A stretch of DNA of 64,000 bases from an uncultured Oscillospiraceae bacterium (GCA_902492895.1 CABUNG010000004.1:51401-115400), one strand, 5' to 3'; shown: positions 8,563 to 17,853, counted from the first letter of the stretch. Program-made: numbers and translations. Notes: generated by a model from the sequence alone, not told the origin.

Positions 8563-10038
8563 TTATTTTCCGTATATGCCGATTCCGTATTTCTGGCAGA
8601 TCTTTTTATGCTGATCAAATGTCTTGGAATAGAAATACTGCGGCACGTCGTCGATATACGCCGTCGCAAAGAAATAGCACTTCTGGATATCCGCATCCTC
8701 GGACGGTTCCACAACCGCCCGAATGGCCGCCAGTCCCGGATTGTTGATGGGACCGATCGGCAGTCCTTCCCGCTCGTACGTATTATAAGCCTTTACGAAC
8801 ACGGCTCCGCCGCCCTCGCCCGGAACCAAATTTTTGGCATAGAGGCTGGTGGAATCGCATTCCAGGCGGGGATAGGTGCCGGGATTGGCCAAACGATTCT
8901 GCAGAACACGGGAAACCTTGTTCATATTATCGGTATCGGCCGCTTCTCCCTGGATGATGGACGCGAGGGTGATCGCCTGATCGATCGTCATCCCCCGGGC
9001 TTTGATGGCTGATTTCAGGCTGGTGTCCACGCGGCTGTTGAAGTTATCCAAAAACTTGCGGATGACGCTTTCCGCCGAACTACCCGTATAGAATTCATAC
9101 GTGTCGGGGAACAGATACCCCTCCAGCGGATAGACCCGCCCGGTATCGGTCGTGGGCAGATCTTTGAGGAATTCGTAATCATACGACATATTGTTCGCCG
9201 CCGTAAAGAAATCGGTGCGGGAACAGACGTTGTTTTCTTCCAGGCGGTCGGCGATTTTATTGAGCGTAAACCCTTCCGGAATCACCACCGAGACCACTTC
9301 GCGGGGCTTTCCTGTGCTCATGGTTTCAATGAGAACCTGATAGCCCATATTCGGCGTCAGGCTGAACGTACCCGGCTTCAAGGTGCCGTCCGCATTGGTC
9401 ACTTTCGCATACAGGCGGAAAATGAACGGCTGATCGATCAACCCGTTTTCTTTCAGGATCTTGGCAATCGTTTCCGTCGAAGCCCCGTCCGGGATGGTCA
9501 CATCCACCACCACATCGGATTTGTTGAGGCCGGTCAGATCGATACCGCCCGAAATGGCAAAATAGGCGAGCGTCACCGAGAGGACCAACACCGCCGCCGC
9601 ATAAATTACACCGCGGATGCAGCCCCATGTCGTCCGGTCTTTGGCTTTTTTCTTCGGCTTTTTAGCAGAAGCCCGATTCTCGGGTACTTCGGTCTGCTCT
9701 TCGGCAATCAAGGGCACCGTCTGGACTTCCGGACCGGTCTCCTCCGGCGCCGCCGTTGTCTCCAGCTCCAGCGAAAGCGGTTCAAGAGGTTCTTGGGGGG
9801 CTGAAGCCGCCTGCATGGGAGGCGGTGCGGCCGCACCCACCGCAGGCGGCACATCGCCGTATTCTTCGTCGAGATCGAGCTGCAGCCGGAATCCGGACAC
9901 CTTGGCTTTCCGCTCCTCCGCGATATCCTCGGGCGCCCGGACCGGCTGGGGTTGGGAAGGCGTCTGGCGCGAGCGCTTTTCCGCCTCAATGTCCTCGATG
10001 AGGCGGTCGATATCCTTCTCTCTCTGATCGTCCGTCAT
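8563..10038 (-). CDS. mltG: Endolytic murein transglycosylase MltG
   Basis: A 491-residue protein. The first 135 residues are cytosolic, charged and Pro/Glu-rich. One transmembrane helix follows near residues 145-165 (GVIYAAAVLVLSVTLAYFAI). The extracytoplasmic YceG/MltG domain starts with a LysM-like part (VTIPDGASTETIAKILKENG). The catalytic region has LASIIQGEA, where the Glu matches the family's catalytic residue (usually SIVEKEA), followed by VLQNRL and the LECDST stretch. MltG cleaves nascent glycan strands to set their length. The long cytosolic N-terminal tail is common in Clostridia. AGGAGG lies 9 bases before the ATG. Confidence 0.93.
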   Translation of the reverse strand: MTDDQREKDIDRLIEDIEAEKRSRQTPSQPQPVRAPEDIAEERKAKVSGFRLQLDLDEEYGDVPPAVGAAAPPPMQAASAPQEPLEPLSLELETTAAPEETGPEVQTVPLIAEEQTEVPENRASAKKPKKKAKDRTTWGCIRGVIYAAAVLVLSVTLAYFAISGGIDLTGLNKSDVVVDVTIPDGASTETIAKILKENGLIDQPFIFRLYAKVTNADGTLKPGTFSLTPNMGYQVLIETMSTGKPREVVSVVIPEGFTLNKIADRLEENNVCSRTDFFTAANNMSYDYEFLKDLPTTDTGRVYPLEGYLFPDTYEFYTGSSAESVIRKFLDNFNSRVDTSLKSAIKARGMTIDQAITLASIIQGEAADTDNMNKVSRVLQNRLANPGTYPRLECDSTSLYAKNLVPGEGGGAVFVKAYNTYEREGLPIGPINNPGLAAIRAVVEPSEDADIQKCYFFATAYIDDVPQYFYSKTFDQHKKICQKYGIGIYGK

Positions 10039-10168
10039 AGCATTTTCCTCCTAGCAAGCCATACGGGATGAGCAGGGACATTCGATGTCCTTCCCCGCCC
10101 CCCTTTGGGCCCATAACGATGGCCGGGCCTTTCCTGACTTGATTGATCGCGTCCGCGCGAAACCGAAC

Positions 10169-10732
10169 TCAGCGGACGGTCCGGCGCAGATACCGTTCCG
10201 TAACCAAGAGATCCGCCGGGCGGTCAAAGCGGCCGTGCGGCAGCTTGCGGCGCACGCAGTCGCTGTAGCAGATCCCCACCATGTCGCCGCCGAAATGCGC
10301 CAGGAAACGGTCGTAATACCCTTTGCCGTATCCCAGCCGGTAACCTCTCCAATCATAACACAATGCCGGGATCAAACACAAGCCGTGTTCGAAATTTGTT
10401 ACCAACGTATCGGGATGCGGTTCCGGTTCCAGCACCCCGAAGGTCCCGGGAACCAGGTCTTCCAGCCCGGCGATGCGGTAAAACTCCATCTGTCTCGTCC
10501 CCGGAACGCAGCGGGGAACCGCGACGCATTTGCCGTCGTCCAGGGCCCGGCGGATGATCGCGTGGGTATCCACTTCGATCGGCGTCGAGACATACGCCAG
10601 CAGCAAATCGTTCTGTTTATACTGCCACAGGGAGGTCACCCGCTTCATGATCGCCTCATCAAAGCGGCTCTTCTGTGCGGGATCCATCCGGCGCCGATAG
10701 TCTTTGTACTGCTCTCTCATGACGGCCTTCAT
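10169..10732 (-). CDS. 5-formyltetrahydrofolate cyclo-ligase
   Basis: A protein of about 187 residues that converts 5-formyl-THF to 5,10-methenyl-THF using ATP. It shows the family's N-terminal basic segment (REQYKDYRRRMDP) and the C-terminal signature GYRLGYGKGYYDRFL that binds ATP and Mg. I chose the ATG at 10732 because AGGGGAT lies upstream. An ATG at 10756 overlaps the stop of the DJ-1 gene and has no obvious ribosome site. It is co-directional with the DJ-1, acetyltransferase and thymidylate genes, which fits a one-carbon/thymidylate neighbourhood. Confidence 0.92.
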   Translation of the reverse strand: MKAVMREQYKDYRRRMDPAQKSRFDEAIMKRVTSLWQYKQNDLLLAYVSTPIEVDTHAIIRRALDDGKCVAVPRCVPGTRQMEFYRIAGLEDLVPGTFGVLEPEPHPDTLVTNFEHGLCLIPALCYDWRGYRLGYGKGYYDRFLAHFGGDMVGICYSDCVRRKLPHGRFDRPADLLVTERYLRRTVR

Positions 10733-10746
10733 GGGCCGGATATCCC

Positions 10747-11286
10747 CTACCGACATTGCATCGAAGCGCGCAGTTTCGCGGCCATGTCGGGGGAAACCAG
10801 CTGAGAGACGAGTTCCAGCGCGAACGCCATGGCCGTACCGGCTCCTTTGGAGGTTACGAACGGCAGGTCCGTGACCACCGGCTGGTCGCAGAGGACCGCG
10901 CCGCAGAGCTCTTCTTCAAATCCGGGGAAACAAACGGCCCTGCGGTTTTCGAGCAGGCCTTTATGTCCCAATATGGACGGTGCGGCACAGATCGCGGCGA
11001 TGAGCGCGCCGTTCACAAGCGCGAATTCGATCATGCGCTGGACGGCATCCGCCTTTTCGAGATGCAGCGTGCCCGGCATACCGCCCGGCAGCACCACCGC
11101 CTGCAGGTCTTTGGTAGGAATCCGGCCGTCGTCCGTATCGGTTCCGACCAAAATGCCGTGAGCACCGCGGATAAGTTTATCCCCGATTCCCACCGTCACG
11201 ACCTCCAGTTCCGCCCGACGCAGAACATCCACCACCGTCAGCGCCTCGATTTCTTCAAAGCCATCCGCCAAAAACACTAAAACCAT
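10747..11286 (-). CDS. DJ-1/PfpI family protein
   Basis: A 179-residue single-domain protein of the DJ-1/ThiJ/PfpI superfamily. The N-terminal LADGFEEIEALTVVDVLRRA carries the conserved Glu, and AAICAAPSILG near residue 100 is the nucleophile elbow with the reactive Cys. The fold is used by chaperones, deglycases and amidases, so the reaction cannot be assigned. The closest pattern is the YajL/ThiJ-like group. The ribosome site is weak. Its last codons overlap an alternative start of the cyclo-ligase gene, suggesting one operon. Confidence 0.9.
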   Translation of the reverse strand: MVLVFLADGFEEIEALTVVDVLRRAELEVVTVGIGDKLIRGAHGILVGTDTDDGRIPTKDLQAVVLPGGMPGTLHLEKADAVQRMIEFALVNGALIAAICAAPSILGHKGLLENRRAVCFPGFEEELCGAVLCDQPVVTDLPFVTSKGAGTAMAFALELVSQLVSPDMAAKLRASMQCR

Positions 11287-11307
11287 CTTGATTTGACACC
11301 ACCATAT

Positions 11308-12177
11308 TCAATCTAAAGCCAGCCCCATATAAGGCCTGCAGGAAGCGGCGCTCTCGAGCAGCCGCCGTCCCTCTTCATTCAAAGGGTACCACAAACCGAA
11401 CCCATCCTCCTCCGGATTCGCCGTCGGCTTCGACGGCATCCGGCAGAGGATATCCGGCAGCTGGAACTGCGCATGCAGAGACGCCAGACAGGCGCCGGTC
11501 CGTTCCGGCGGGCAGAGGAGTTCGCGTATGAAGAGCGTCTCGCCGTCCGGCTCACATAACGCGCAGCCGGAGATACCGTCGAACGCAAAGCCGCCGCCTC
11601 CGGCCTTTTCCGCCATCCGCTGGGCAAACGCTGTCCAGCGCTCATCCCAGAGCACGTGGGCGGGACCGGAGGAGAGGGCGGCTTCCCGCGCCGCGCCATA
11701 ATCCCGAACCCTGTGAAGCTGCGGGAACCCGGCCGTCTCGTTCAGGCGGCCGCTGAAGAAGCGGCGTTCCTGCGCCCGGAAAAACGGACGATACCCCAGC
11801 CTACGATAATAATCTGAAAGGGGCGGCGACGCCGGACGCAGAAAAGAGGCCGTCTGGCCGCGCTCCCGGCCGATTTCGAAGGCTGTTTCCAGCAGGGTAC
11901 GGCACAACCCGCGGCCCCGATAGGCTGGAAGCGTCGCCGCCGCGTAGATATACTGAACGGGATACAGCCCCGCATCCGTCCGGTACTGCTGGGCCAGCAG
12001 GAACACCATCGACACGGGAATCCCGTCCCGTTCGATCACCAGCGCATCCGTCTCCAGCGTCACCCGGTCGAACACCGCCTGGACCGTCTCCACGGTATCC
12101 CCTGGAAAACAGGCAAGCCACAGATCCGTCAGGACATCTCGGTCTCCCTGACAGGCAAAGCGCGGCGTTTCGTCCAT
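11308..12177 (-). CDS. GNAT family N-acetyltransferase
   Basis: A 289-residue protein. The GNAT acetyl-CoA site is visible as the strand YIYAAATLPAYRGRGLCRTLLETAFE, containing the R/Q-x-x-G-x-G/A turn (YRGRGL). The C-terminal half (about 160 residues) lacks a clear domain but resembles the Eis-type two-domain acetyltransferases, in which a sterol-carrier-like domain follows. The ATG at 12177 was chosen because GGAGAAGGA lies 7 bases before it. An upstream GTG overlaps the stop of the preceding gene. The substrate is unknown. Position directly after a DUF2156-type acyl/aminoacyl transferase suggests co-expression. Confidence 0.85.
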   Translation of the reverse strand: MDETPRFACQGDRDVLTDLWLACFPGDTVETVQAVFDRVTLETDALVIERDGIPVSMVFLLAQQYRTDAGLYPVQYIYAAATLPAYRGRGLCRTLLETAFEIGRERGQTASFLRPASPPLSDYYRRLGYRPFFRAQERRFFSGRLNETAGFPQLHRVRDYGAAREAALSSGPAHVLWDERWTAFAQRMAEKAGGGGFAFDGISGCALCEPDGETLFIRELLCPPERTGACLASLHAQFQLPDILCRMPSKPTANPEEDGFGLWYPLNEEGRRLLESAASCRPYMGLALD

Positions 12178-12194
12178 AGCGCGTCCTTCTCCGT

Positions 12195-13094
12195 TCACTT
12201 GATCTGCGTACAGGTATATTTTTCCAAAATCATCGCCGGATGGTACGACAGCTTAGCCTTGCGCAGCCCTTCGATATTCAGATCATTTTCACGATTGAGG
12301 AACGCATACTCCCCGAGCGTGGAGGCAAATTCCCGGTTGATCACGGCATAAGCGCCCGGATAAGCCGGCAGGGCCTTTTCCACTTGAATATCGAACACCC
12401 GGTCGTTGATGGGAGAACCGAACGTAAAGGCCGCGACCCGGCCGTCCACGCGGATCAGCCCGCCCCGGACGGACAGGGCCTCGCGATTGCGCAGTACTTC
12501 CCGAATCGCGCAGTTTTCGGTTTTCAGGCCTTTGTCCCGGCAGTTACCCTTCTGGCGGCACCACTCGGTCGCCATCGCCTCGACCTCCGCCGTATTGCGG
12601 TCGCTGATCGGCTCATAGCTCCAATCGAATTTACGGGAAAATCCGGCGATATGGTTGCGTTTCGAGTGGTACGCGCTGCCCGGCAGCTGAGCCAGATCCT
12701 CCGTGCGGTAGATATAATCGAAATCGCCGCGCTGAGACGTAAACTGGAAACGGCCCGGAAAAGCCTCCTCCAGCCGTTCGACAACGGTGGCGTCGGCCCC
12801 AACCAGCTTCAAAGCCTGGCCCTTGCGGCCGGTCCGCTCCAGCAAAAAGCCGACTCCCTCGTAGAGCGACGGCCCGACGGGCGGCAGATAGACCGGGTCT
12901 TCCTCCCCCGCGCTGATAAACAAGGTGTCCCGCCATCTGGCGATGCGGTTGTGATAAAACATCCGCCACATAAACATCGTGGTGAAGGAATACTCGCACC
13001 CCATCCGCCCGGCGGAGCGGAGCAGCGGGGCGGCCCAGGATGCGTCGTCGATCTGCGGATAATGAAATTCCAAATCCATTGTGGTCTGCATCAT
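12195..13094 (-). CDS. DUF2156 (phosphatidylglycerol lysyltransferase C-terminal-like) protein
   Basis: A 299-residue protein with the GNAT-like double fold of the DUF2156 family, the catalytic part of MprF and of related stand-alone proteins. Telling segments are CEYSFTTMFMWR near residue 35, SAYHSKRNHIAGF near residue 140 and AYAVINREFASTLGEYAFLNRENDLNIEGLRKAK near the end, the last being very typical. No transmembrane helices are present, so it is not a complete MprF. It probably transfers an aminoacyl or acyl group to an unknown acceptor. AAGGAAG precedes the ATGATG start. The stop overlaps the possible GTG start of the GNAT gene. Confidence 0.85.
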   Translation of the reverse strand: MMQTTMDLEFHYPQIDDASWAAPLLRSAGRMGCEYSFTTMFMWRMFYHNRIARWRDTLFISAGEEDPVYLPPVGPSLYEGVGFLLERTGRKGQALKLVGADATVVERLEEAFPGRFQFTSQRGDFDYIYRTEDLAQLPGSAYHSKRNHIAGFSRKFDWSYEPISDRNTAEVEAMATEWCRQKGNCRDKGLKTENCAIREVLRNREALSVRGGLIRVDGRVAAFTFGSPINDRVFDIQVEKALPAYPGAYAVINREFASTLGEYAFLNRENDLNIEGLRKAKLSYHPAMILEKYTCTQIK

Positions 13095-13109
13095 AAAATG
13101 GCTACTTCC

Positions 13110-13784
13110 TTAATCATGGAGATCCTGAAGCGACCCCAGCAGGTTCTTCAGCCTCAAAGTGATGGTCTCAACCGGCAGAGGCACGGAATCCTCGGCGCAG
13201 GAAACCACCTGCCAGCCGAGCGCTTTCGCCGCATAAAGCGCGCTTTCGCGGCAATGCAGAAGATAGGCGCGGTCCCGTTCGTGGATGTCCCGCTTCGCCT
13301 CGTTCCCCTGATACCGTTCCGAGAGCAGTGCCTGGGAAACCTCCGGCGGCATATCCAGGAAAATCACCAGATCCGGCCGCGGCAGTCCGAGAAGGCGGTA
13401 TTCGTAATCCTCCAGCCAGCGAAGATAGGCGTCCCATTCGTCTCTAGGGAGTTTCCCCATTTGATGAATGGCGTTGGACGTGGTATAGCGGGCGGCCAGA
13501 ATGAGGGCGCCCGCTTCGTAATCCGGCTGCCAGAACTGCTTATAGCTCGCATAACGGTCCACCGCGTAGAAGGATGAAGCCGCGTAAGCGCTCACCGCCT
13601 CCGGCGACGTCCCGAATACGCCGTCCAGATACATCCGCACCAAAGCGGAGGAGGGATTCTGATAATCCGGAAAACTGATTTGCTTATAGTGTATCCCACG
13701 GCCGGCCAAATACCCGTCCAGCCGGGCGAGCTGTGTGGTTTTGCCGCTGCCGTCCAGGCCGTCTAGCACGACGAGCTGTCCCAT
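13110..13784 (-). CDS. tmk: Thymidylate kinase
   Basis: A 224-residue cytosolic kinase converting dTMP to dTDP. It has the P-loop GLDGSGKTTQ at residues 9-18, the FPDY motif typical of the branch whose members start MGQLVVLDGLDGSGK, and the LID-like region LSERYQGNEAKRDIHE. It is slightly longer than the classic 205-215 residues. It lies 5 bases after thyX, so dTMP synthesis and its first phosphorylation are encoded together. Confidence 0.93.
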   Translation of the reverse strand: MGQLVVLDGLDGSGKTTQLARLDGYLAGRGIHYKQISFPDYQNPSSALVRMYLDGVFGTSPEAVSAYAASSFYAVDRYASYKQFWQPDYEAGALILAARYTTSNAIHQMGKLPRDEWDAYLRWLEDYEYRLLGLPRPDLVIFLDMPPEVSQALLSERYQGNEAKRDIHERDRAYLLHCRESALYAAKALGWQVVSCAEDSVPLPVETITLRLKNLLGSLQDLHD

Positions 13785-13789
13785 GCGCC

Positions 13790-14557
13790 TTACCGCTCCT
13801 TTGCCGCTGCGTATTTTTCCCGCATCTCCCGACTTTTGCCGCAGGACATTTTCCCCTCCGGGCAGGGACCGCTCAGACAGGCGGGGCCAGAAATTTTAAA
13901 CAGATTCGGTGCCGCTTCCACGCACAGCGCCCGCATCTGCTCGGCGAGCTGCCGGATCTCCCACTGGGCCCGGTTGCAGCAGCGATGGCGGAAAAAGTTC
14001 TGCAGGCTGCGCGCGTTCATCGTCACGATCATTTTGGTCGTGCACGCATTGGGAAGCACAAAGCGCGCGTCTTCGATCGCCCGCTTTTCGGCCGCGCGGT
14101 CGGCGGCCTTTTCCGCCATCCCGGCATCGAGAAGCGCCTGCTTGTGTTTGGACTTGAGCAGGCGGGTCAGTTCCTCATAATGCGCCTGATCCTCTTCCAT
14201 CGCCCGGCGATAGACGGCGGCCGCTTCGGGCAGCGCCTCGATCTCGGGCGGCAGGACATATTCGAAATGATTTTCCGCCACATACCGCTGGCTCTGCACG
14301 CTGAAGGACGCGATGCGGTGCCGGGTGATCTGGGCCAGCAGCGAACGGGACACCCCTTCGATGCCGAAGGTAAAACTCGCGTGTTCGATGGGGCTTTCGT
14401 GCCCGATTTCCGAGAGCATATCGACAAACGCGGCGGTTTTTTCATCCGTGAGCTTGTCCATCACATCGTCGATCCCGGCGGGGGAATAACAAAGGCGGGC
14501 GGCGCAGGCCACCGTCCTTTCCGGGTCCGGCGTATAGGTCAGCAGGGTTACACGCAT
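13790..14557 (-). CDS. thyX: Flavin-dependent thymidylate synthase
   Basis: A 255-residue enzyme making dTMP from dUMP with FAD and methylene-THF. The ThyX signature RHRIASFSVQSQRYV (RHR-x7-S) is intact, and the upstream ESPIEHASFTF motif supplies the conserved SxxEH. This family works without ThyA, and no thyA is seen here. CAAAGGAGCG lies before the start. It forms a pair with tmk downstream. Confidence 0.96.
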   Translation of the reverse strand: MRVTLLTYTPDPERTVACAARLCYSPAGIDDVMDKLTDEKTAAFVDMLSEIGHESPIEHASFTFGIEGVSRSLLAQITRHRIASFSVQSQRYVAENHFEYVLPPEIEALPEAAAVYRRAMEEDQAHYEELTRLLKSKHKQALLDAGMAEKAADRAAEKRAIEDARFVLPNACTTKMIVTMNARSLQNFFRHRCCNRAQWEIRQLAEQMRALCVEAAPNLFKISGPACLSGPCPEGKMSCGKSREMREKYAAAKER

Positions 14558-14680
14558 AAGAAGACGCTCCTTTGTTCACGTCCGGTTTGGGAGACGCAGG
14601 GTTTCGAGCTGTGGATTCATAATAAAAATTAGTATAGCAGATTGTCGCCGCGGATTCAACCCATATTCTCCCTCGGGACG

Positions 14681-15178
14681 TCAAAGGGTCAGATACGGTT
14701 TCCACGCTTCATAGCGTTTTTCACCGATGCCGTCCACCTCCATGAGTTCCTCCAGGGAATCGAATCCGCCGTGCCGTTCGCGGTACTCGATGATCCGGCC
14801 CGCGAACACCTCCCCCAATCCCTTGATGCTCATCAGCTCCTCTTTGCCGGCCGTATTCAGGTTGATCTTCCCCATCGGCGGCGCCGAGGAAACAGGCTCA
14901 GCAGAAGACGGAACCGGTGAAGACACGGACGGTGTCCGGCTCTCGTCCGTGCCCGGCGACGCGGGAGATGATGGAGATTGCGGCGGACGTTCGGAAGCGG
15001 GAGCGCTGTCCAGAGCTTCCGGGAGCGAAGCTTGAGAGGACGCAGGCGATACGGACGCCGCGTCGGAATAGACGACCGTGATCGGGGCAAAATCCGGAGC
15101 GCCGGCCGCCGCCAAGGCACAGGTGACGATCAAAAGCAGGGCCGCTGCGCCCCACAGGATCCATTCTCCCTTTTTCAA
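14681..15178 (-). CDS. comEA: ComEA-like helix-hairpin-helix DNA-binding protein
   Basis: A protein of about 165 residues. One N-terminal membrane helix (WILWGAAALLLIVTCALAAAG), a low-complexity Ser/Pro linker of about 70 residues, and a C-terminal HhH pair beginning KINLNTAGKEELMSIKGLGEVFAGRIIEYRE and ending VDGIGEKRYEAWKPYL. ComEA binds incoming DNA at the cell surface during transformation. The SLBB domain found in many ComEA proteins is absent. The start is a TTG with AGGAGG 8 bases upstream; the in-frame ATG further upstream has no such site. No other competence gene is in the window. Confidence 0.88.
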   Translation of the reverse strand: MKKGEWILWGAAALLLIVTCALAAAGAPDFAPITVVYSDAASVSPASSQASLPEALDSAPASERPPQSPSSPASPGTDESRTPSVSSPVPSSAEPVSSAPPMGKINLNTAGKEELMSIKGLGEVFAGRIIEYRERHGGFDSLEELMEVDGIGEKRYEAWKPYLTL

Positions 15179-15348
15179 AACAGCCGCCTCCTCTCCGGCT
15201 TCTATTGTACCGGTCCCGGCCCCGAAAAGGAATGGTTTTCGCGCCGATTTGCTGTGAAGATATGCCACATCGGATTTGTGACCATTTCGTCATGCAAAAT
15301 CCTCTGAAATAGGGTACAATGGGATGAGACGACAAAGGAGGAGAGACT

Positions 15349-16026
15349 ATGCCGACGCTGCTGATCGTAGAAGACGACGCGGGCATCGCCGCGGGTCTGG
15401 ACTATTCTCTGACGCAGGAGGGGTTCGCCGTTGTGCTGTGTACGGGGCAGAAAAGCGCTCTCGAACAGCTAGAAACTCAGCGGTTCGACCTGGCCGTGCT
15501 GGATTTGTCCCTGCCGGACGGAGACGGCTTTTCGATCTGTCGGGCCGCGCGCGCACGGGTGCCGGACATGCCCGTCATCTTTCTCACCGCCCGAGACGAC
15601 GAAGGCAGCGTGGTCATGGGATTGGATATGGGCGCGGACGATTACATCACAAAACCCTTCCGGATACGGGAGCTGATCTCCCGCATCCGGAGCGTGCTGC
15701 GCCGCACGGCCAAGACGGCCGGCGGAACCGGCATTTACGAATACGGCGACGTCCGCGTCAACACGGCCTCTGCCTCGGTGACCAAGGGCGGACGGGACGT
15801 CTTCCTCACTGCGCTCGAATACCGCCTTCTCCTGACCCTCATCAACCACGAGGGACAGGTGCTCTCCCGCACCCAGCTGCTCGAAGGCATCTGGGACGTC
15901 TCGGGCGATTTCGTCAACGACAACACCCTGACCGTCTACATCAAACGGCTGCGGGAAAAAATTGAGGACGATCCTCAGAATCCGGTGATCATCAAGACCG
16001 TCCGGGGACTGGGATATGCGATTTGA
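15349..16026 (+). CDS. OmpR family response regulator
   Basis: A 225-residue two-domain regulator. The receiver domain has the acidic pair EDD near residue 9, the phospho-accepting Asp in AVLDLSLPDGDG and the Lys of TKPF. The C-terminal winged helix ends with TVYIKRLREKIEDD and TVRGLGYAI. AAAGGAGG lies before the ATG. It overlaps or abuts the histidine kinase gene and almost certainly controls the ABC exporter downstream, as in Bce-type modules. Confidence 0.94.
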   Translation: MPTLLIVEDDAGIAAGLDYSLTQEGFAVVLCTGQKSALEQLETQRFDLAVLDLSLPDGDGFSICRAARARVPDMPVIFLTARDDEGSVVMGLDMGADDYITKPFRIRELISRIRSVLRRTAKTAGGTGIYEYGDVRVNTASASVTKGGRDVFLTALEYRLLLTLINHEGQVLSRTQLLEGIWDVSGDFVNDNTLTVYIKRLREKIEDDPQNPVIIKTVRGLGYAI

Positions 16027-16039
16027 GGAGGCGGCAATC

Positions 16040-17047
16040 ATGGGCTTTTTTCGCAACCGGGAGGTCCGATGGATGGGCAGTGTGCTCGCCGCATGCCTGC
16101 TGATCCTCTCCGGAGCCGGATTTCTCATCGGTCTCGCCGCCGGGGCGGCCGCTCTCGTAAGCGGCGGGGTTATCGGCGGGTTCGCGATGCTGTTTACCCA
16201 CAAACGGTACCGGCAGATCGGTGAATTATCGGGGTATCTCAAACGGATATCCACCGGGGATTACGCGCTGGACGTCCGGGACAATGAAGAAGGCGAGCTG
16301 AGTATACTTCGAAGCGAGCTTTATAAAATGACGGTCATGCTTTCGGAAAACGCCGGTCTTCTGCAGCGGGAAAAGGAACAGCTGGCCGATTCCCTCGCGG
16401 ACATCTCCCATCAGCTCAAAACGCCGCTGACCTCCATGATGGTGATGGCCGATCTGCTCCGGGACGAGCACCTGCCGTCCGATAAGCGGGCGGAATTCAC
16501 CGAGCGGATCCGGGGGCAGCTGGAGCGGATTCAGTGGCTGGTCTCCTCCCTGCTCAAGATGTCCAAGCTCGACGCCGGCGTGATCACCCTCCGCCACGAG
16601 ACCGTCCCGATTCAGCGTCTTCTCGAAAAGGCCGCCGCCCCCCTGCTCATTCCCATCGAACTGAAAAATCAAGTCCTCACGTACACAGGGGAAGCGGACG
16701 CCTGCTGTCCGTGTGATCCGCACTGGACGGCGGAAGCCCTGCTCAATATCCTCAAAAACTGCATGGAACACACGCCTCCGGGCGGCCATCTCCGCCTCTC
16801 CTGGCTCGAAAATCCACTCTACAGCGAGATCCGGATCGAAGACGACGGCGAAGGCATATCCAAACGCGACCTGCCCCACATTTTCACCCGGTTTTATAAG
16901 GGGCAGAACGCCTCGGAGGACAGCGCGGGCATCGGCCTGGCCATGGCCAAAACCATCCTCGAACGGGAAAACGGCTGTATCACCGTCGACAGCACCCCCG
17001 AAAAGGGCACCCGCTTCGACATCCGCCTATACAAGACCGTCGTCTGA
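16040..17047 (+). CDS. Intramembrane-sensing sensor histidine kinase
   Basis: A 335-residue kinase. Two membrane helices within the first 60 residues are separated by only a few residues, so there is no extracellular sensor domain. A HAMP-like linker follows, then the H-box ISHQLKTPLTSM, the N-box NILKNCMEH, and the G boxes DDGEGIS and AGIGLAM. This layout is characteristic of BceS-type kinases that sense flux through a partner ABC transporter. The ATG at 16040 has GAGGAGG 8 bases upstream; the earlier in-frame ATG overlaps the regulator gene and has none. Confidence 0.92.
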   Translation: MGFFRNREVRWMGSVLAACLLILSGAGFLIGLAAGAAALVSGGVIGGFAMLFTHKRYRQIGELSGYLKRISTGDYALDVRDNEEGELSILRSELYKMTVMLSENAGLLQREKEQLADSLADISHQLKTPLTSMMVMADLLRDEHLPSDKRAEFTERIRGQLERIQWLVSSLLKMSKLDAGVITLRHETVPIQRLLEKAAAPLLIPIELKNQVLTYTGEADACCPCDPHWTAEALLNILKNCMEHTPPGGHLRLSWLENPLYSEIRIEDDGEGISKRDLPHIFTRFYKGQNASEDSAGIGLAMAKTILERENGCITVDSTPEKGTRFDIRLYKTVV

Positions 17048-17062
17048 TCCGCGTGACGAAAC

Positions 17063-17107
17063 TGTCACCGGATTTGTCACCGGTCTGTCATCCGGAAACC
17101 GTATACT
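17063..17107 (+). promoter_or_regulatory. Direct-repeat operator and promoter of the ABC exporter
   Basis: Three copies of TGTCAYCGG start at 17063, 17075 and 17086, spaced 12 and 11 bases apart. TATACT follows at 17102-17107, and there is no good -35 box, so the last repeat covers the -35 position. Tandem repeats with an 11-base period are the usual binding pattern of OmpR/PhoB-type regulators, so the regulator encoded just upstream is the likely activator. Confidence 0.65.
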
Positions 17108-17169
17108 GAATGCATCATCAACAGGGAGGGTCCGTTTCGAGCCTCTCTTGAAAGGAATGAGTCAATATC

Positions 17170-17853
17170 GTGGACATTCTGAGAGTGGAAAATCTATGCA
17201 AGGTATACGGCAAGGGCGATACCGCCGTCACGGCGCTGAATAACGTCTCCTTCTCGATTCAAAAGGGGGATTTCGTCGCCATCGTCGGGCCTTCCGGTTC
17301 GGGCAAATCCACCCTGCTGCATATCCTGGGCGGAGTCGACACCCCCTCATCGGGACGGGTGCTGATCGACAACACCGACGTCTACAGCCTGAACGAAACC
17401 AACCTCGCTATCTTCCGGCGGCGCCAGATCGGCCTGATTTATCAGTTTTTCAATCTCATACCGGTTCTGAACGTGGAGGAAAATATCACGCTGCCCCTGC
17501 TGCTGGACGGACGGAAGGTCGACCACGCCTTTTTAAGCGACCTGGTCGGTACGCTGGGACTGCGGGAGCGTCTGCGGCATCTGCCAAACCAGCTTTCGGG
17601 CGGGCAGCAGCAGCGGGTCTCCATCGGCCGGGCGCTCATCAACAGCCCCTCCCTCGTTCTGGCCGACGAACCCACAGGCAATCTGGACAGCAAAAACAGC
17701 GCCGAGATCATCAGCCTGCTCAAGCTCTACAATAAGAAATACAACCAGACTCTGATCGTCATCACCCACGATGAAAAAATCGCGCTGCAGGCCGACCGGA
17801 TCATCAGCATCGAAGACGGCCGCATCGCCCGGGACGAGGTGATGCGGGCATGA
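17170..17853 (+). CDS. ABC transporter ATP-binding protein (MacB/Bce type)
   Basis: A 227-residue ATPase. Walker A GPSGSGKSTLL near residue 40, signature LSGGQQQRV, Walker B LVLADEPTGNLD and the switch His in VITHDEKIA are all intact. Sequence type matches the LolD/MacB/BceA branch. The start is GTG behind AAAGGAATGA. The stop overlaps the ATG of the permease by 4 bases, so the two subunits are translationally coupled. It energises export or target-shielding of an envelope-active compound (inference from family). Confidence 0.94.
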   Translation: MDILRVENLCKVYGKGDTAVTALNNVSFSIQKGDFVAIVGPSGSGKSTLLHILGGVDTPSSGRVLIDNTDVYSLNETNLAIFRRRQIGLIYQFFNLIPVLNVEENITLPLLLDGRKVDHAFLSDLVGTLGLRERLRHLPNQLSGGQQQRVSIGRALINSPSLVLADEPTGNLDSKNSAEIISLLKLYNKKYNQTLIVITHDEKIALQADRIISIEDGRIARDEVMRA

